From CAZSDP01 sp964605665 (lineage in GTDB: Bacteria; Planctomycetota; UBA8108; UBA1146), in contig CAZSDP010000002.1 in assembly GCA_964605665.1 (NCBI GenBank), positions 62,001-126,000 of the forward strand: DNA of 64,000 nucleotides, written 5' to 3'. The notes below the pieces were generated by a model, which was not told the origin of the DNA, did not search any database, and saw only the letters and a list, made by a program, of their open reading frames with translations. This document shows positions 61,533 through 64,000 of the stretch, in pieces (within the stretch, counting starts at the first letter, position 1; each line of letters opens with the position of its first letter). Position numbers and translations under genes: made by a program.

Positions 61533-62969
61533 CTAGGGGAGCTTTCTTTCCGCATTCCGGCCGACGCGGTCGATTTCGTGCTTCTTTCTTTGGTTCTCTC
61601 GCCAAATCTCTGCGGTCAGCCAGCGAGGGGGAACGAGGGTCTCTTGCCAAGAATCGAGAAGCGCTTGTAGCTCTTGAACTCTCTTTGGCTCCTGTTGGGA
61701 GCGATCGATGAGCTCCCCCGGATCACGTTGGAGATCGACGAGTATGGGTGGTCGTAGCGAGCCACTCTTCTCTTCGACTCTGATCAGCTTCCAATTCTCT
61801 TGACGCACCGCAGTTACCACCGCTCTGCGCCAGAAGAGCGTGGTGTGAGGAGAGCCCTTCACTGTGCCACGCAGGTAGGGTTGAAGGTCCACGCCGTCAC
61901 TAACGGCAAGAGGATCAGCGTTAGCTGCGGCAAGGAGAGTGGGTGCGATGTCGAGGCTGGAAACGAGGCTCGCGAATCGAGCTGGCTCGAGTCGTTCCGG
62001 CCAATGGAAGAGGAACGGAACACGATGTCCTCCTTCCCACTTACTCCCTTTCATCCCCCGCCACGGACCATTGTCCGATGCGTTATTGGTCGCGCCCCCG
62101 TTGTCGGAGAGAAAGACGATGAGAGTGTTGTCGGCCATCTGGTTGCGGGTGAGGGCTGCTTGAATCCGTCCCACTCCTTCGTCGAGGGCCGCGACCATCG
62201 CTGCGTATTTCCGACGTCTCGGATTCTCGATGGCCGCATACTCCTCTAGGAGATCTTCTCGCGCATGCATCGGGGTATGTGGAGCGGTATAGGAGAGAAA
62301 CAAGAAGAGCGATTGATTCGGTTCTCTCTCTTCGATGCGACGAATTCCCTCTTCAGTGATCCAATCAGTGAGGTAGGAAAAGGATCCTTCCGAGACGCTG
62401 ACGCCATTTCGCTGAAGTTGGCGATATGCCCGAGGTGGCTTCTCCATTGGAAAGTAAGACCGAGAGCCACCGATCAAGCCGGCGAAGTGGTCGAATCCCA
62501 GTGAATTCGGATGGTTGTATGGTCGCGATCCCAAATGCCACTTTCCAACAAGAGAGGTTTCGTATCCAGCGGACTGGAGTCTCATTGGAAAGGTGATCGT
62601 GTCTGCAAGAAGGCCCTCACCCGCGGCCAGGTTGCATTCGAATCCACTTCGCTGCGGATAGCGTCCTGTCAAAAGTCCTGCTCGTGAAGGTGCGCAAACT
62701 GACGCGGCCACATGAGCATCGGTGAAGACGACTCCTTGGGCGGCTAGAGCATCGAGGTGGGGAGTATGAATGTCTTTGCAGCCGGTGAATCCTAAATCTG
62801 TATATCCCAGATCATCAGCCAAGATGAGAACAATGTGGGGAGGTGTTTCCTGATTCAAAGCGGTGTGGCAGGCCTCTGGTGGAGCGAGGGTACAACAACT
62901 GATGGTGGTTGCTAAAGTGACGGCGCTGATCAGGATCCATCGATAAGTGAATCCTGTTTGGAAGATCAT
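61533..62969 (-). CDS. Cys-type sulfatase, lipoprotein-like
   Basis: About 478 residues. An N-terminal hydrophobic stretch ends in a lipobox-like TTISCC. The sulfatase core has LILADDLGYTDLGFTG (metal-binding Asp pair), the signature CAPSRAGLLTGRYP whose Cys must be oxidised to formylglycine, VGKWHLG, and FLSDNGGATNN. It hydrolyses sulfate esters, probably from external polysaccharides. Such genes are numerous in planctomycetes. An in-frame Met at 63050 would add 27 polar residues ahead of the signal; neither start has a clear ribosome-binding site. No anaerobic or aerobic formylglycine-generating enzyme is in this window. Confidence 0.88.
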   Translation of the reverse strand: MIFQTGFTYRWILISAVTLATTISCCTLAPPEACHTALNQETPPHIVLILADDLGYTDLGFTGCKDIHTPHLDALAAQGVVFTDAHVAASVCAPSRAGLLTGRYPQRSGFECNLAAGEGLLADTITFPMRLQSAGYETSLVGKWHLGSRPYNHPNSLGFDHFAGLIGGSRSYFPMEKPPRAYRQLQRNGVSVSEGSFSYLTDWITEEGIRRIEEREPNQSLFLFLSYTAPHTPMHAREDLLEEYAAIENPRRRKYAAMVAALDEGVGRIQAALTRNQMADNTLIVFLSDNGGATNNASDNGPWRGMKGSKWEGGHRVPFLFHWPERLEPARFASLVSSLDIAPTLLAAANADPLAVSDGVDLQPYLRGTVKGSPHTTLFWRRAVVTAVRQENWKLIRVEEKSGSLRPPILVDLQRDPGELIDRSQQEPKRVQELQALLDSWQETLVPPRWLTAEIWRENQRKKHEIDRVGRNAERKLP

Positions 62970-63082
62970 GCGCGTGTCGCGCCCAGGTTCGTGATGAGTT
63001 CGTCGGGCGTAAAGAGGTCGTGGGAGTAGTTGAGCGTTTTTAGTTTTCATAGGGACAGGTTAGCCATTTGGTGATTGTGACT

Positions 63083-64000
63083 TCAAGGTTCGCTTAGGAT
63101 TGGCTCCAATTGAGTGAGCAAAGACTGGGCGAAGCGAATGCCGTCCTCCTTCGTGAGATGCGCTCCATCGCGAGTATGAAGCCCCGTCAATTCAGGGAGA
63201 ACCACCGGGACGTCGAGCGCTTCCCCCAGCAAACGAGCCTTCCAGTTTTCGTAGGGCGGAACGCAGGTCAAGATCAGCTGGGTGCCGCGACTTTCCATTT
63301 GTCGTAAGAAATCCCGTGCATTTCTGACCTCACCCGGATCCAAGTTTGGTTCCTCAGGAGTAACCTCGGGGGGAATTGGAGTGTTGGCATTACCGAATTG
63401 TTCGATCTTCCAGGTTCCATCGAGCCGAGAACGATAGATCCTCAAAGGGGGGCGAAACTCAGATTGGGTTAGCTGTCCCAAAGGAGGGATCAATGAGTGG
63501 ATCGACTGCCGGAATCGTTCCGCGGTGGCCAGTTCGAATCGGTTCTTGAGATCGTAGAATCCACCGACTTTGGAGACGATTTGCGCGACGGCACTCTGCC
63601 GATCATTGAAAAAACGTCCGCAATCGACAACGACCCATTTCGGCGAAAGTTCAAAGCGCTCGAAGATCTCTCGAGGAAATCGGTCGCGTTCATCGTGCCC
63701 GAAGCAGAGTAAGTAATAAGACAAGCCCCAACTCTGAAACTTCGGAGCCAAGATTTCCTGTGGAAGCGCGAATAAGTGACGTGAACTACCGAGAAAGAGC
63801 ACGTCACTCTGTTTTAGAGGAACAAGAGTCCCATTGTTACCAGAGAAGATCGTGGCATGACTGATCGTCGAAGCACCGACGTAGTCGAGGTAGTACTCCC
63901 TCTGATCGGGGACCGTATAGTCACGACGATCGCCCCAAGCCTCCGCGAGGTCAGGATGGTATCGACCGAGGATGGCTAGAACGGTGAGGGCGCAAAGGAA
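63083..64000 (-). CDS. SGNH-hydrolase-like protein, 5' end outside window
   Basis: The frame is open to the window edge and beyond, giving at least 305 residues; the first visible residues (FLCALTVLAILGRYHPD) look like the end of a signal or membrane anchor. The motif VLFLGSSRHLF resembles the block I GDS/GSS of SGNH or AlgX/DltD-like proteins, and TRDGAHLTKEDG resembles the C-terminal D-x-x-H block. It probably acts on surface glycans or acyl groups outside the membrane. A GTG at 63802 could start a shorter form, but the upstream residues are clearly coding-like. Confidence 0.65.
   Translation of the reverse strand, partial: FLCALTVLAILGRYHPDLAEAWGDRRDYTVPDQREYYLDYVGASTISHATIFSGNNGTLVPLKQSDVLFLGSSRHLFALPQEILAPKFQSWGLSYYLLCFGHDERDRFPREIFERFELSPKWVVVDCGRFFNDRQSAVAQIVSKVGGFYDLKNRFELATAERFRQSIHSLIPPLGQLTQSEFRPPLRIYRSRLDGTWKIEQFGNANTPIPPEVTPEEPNLDPGEVRNARDFLRQMESRGTQLILTCVPPYENWKARLLGEALDVPVVLPELTGLHTRDGAHLTKEDGIRFAQSLLTQLEPILSEP

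Overview
This window is bacterial and compact: genes are short-spaced, several abut or overlap by four bases (ATGA or GTGA), and TGA is an ordinary stop codon. The organism is most likely a member of Planctomycetota. The evidence is a cytochrome/DUF1549/DUF1553 protein followed by a TAT-exported DUF1501 protein, a Cys-type sulfatase, and a secreted VWA/beta-helix protein ending in the aspartate-rich dockerin-like tail common in that phylum. lpxA and two heptose genes (gmhA, gmhB) indicate a lipid-A/LPS-type outer membrane. A run of exactly 100 Ns at 18568-18667 marks a scaffold join, so this is probably a draft or metagenome-derived assembly.

Layout. 1-10.6 kb: secreted DUF6288-like protein, MATE exporter, M14 peptidase, small DNA-binding protein, VWA protein, and a coupled pgi/aminotransferase pair. 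10.55-11.34 kb: no gene, but a good sigma70-type promoter, many local hairpins and a T-run terminator, read here as a structured non-coding RNA. 11.3-18.1 kb: sugar-isomerase-like protein, gmhA-gmhB-ChaN-like operon, glutamate dehydrogenase, YqaA-type membrane protein. 18.1-18.9 kb: hairpin-rich gap, tandem terminator repeats and the assembly gap. 18.9-32.8 kb: ThiD2-ThiE fusion, purM, dapF, lipoprotein, DUF1549/DUF1501 pair, B12 radical SAM protein, lpxA and a SenB-like glycosyltransferase. 33.2-38.9 kb: two tandem multicopper oxidases translationally coupled to a SCO copper chaperone whose second metal-binding Cys codon is TGA. 38.9-44.6 kb: transglutaminase/hydrolase fusion and the large VWA/beta-helix protein. 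45.0-53.5 kb: thioredoxin-like protein, 37-residue acidic peptide, YcaO, hypF, hypC, SIS protein, hypD, hypE, FmdE-like protein. 53.7-64 kb: prolyl oligopeptidase, VanX-like protein, nucleotide-translocase-like/HEAT/cNMP protein, MetE-like protein, sulfatase, and an SGNH-like protein running off the window.

Two items stand out. First, the 45-53.5 kb cluster combines a RiPP-type enzyme (YcaO) and a candidate precursor peptide with the Fe-cyanide assembly proteins HypF, HypC, HypD and HypE. It has no hypA, hypB or hydrogenase structural gene within the window. It may be an undescribed pathway that modifies or metallates a peptide. Second, the SCO protein appears to be a selenoprotein with a C-x-x-x-Sec copper site; a hairpin of the bacterial SECIS type follows the TGA. 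A homologue of the selenosugar synthase SenB lies about 6 kb upstream, so selenium metabolism may be a theme of this genome, but no selA, selB, selC or selD was recognised here.
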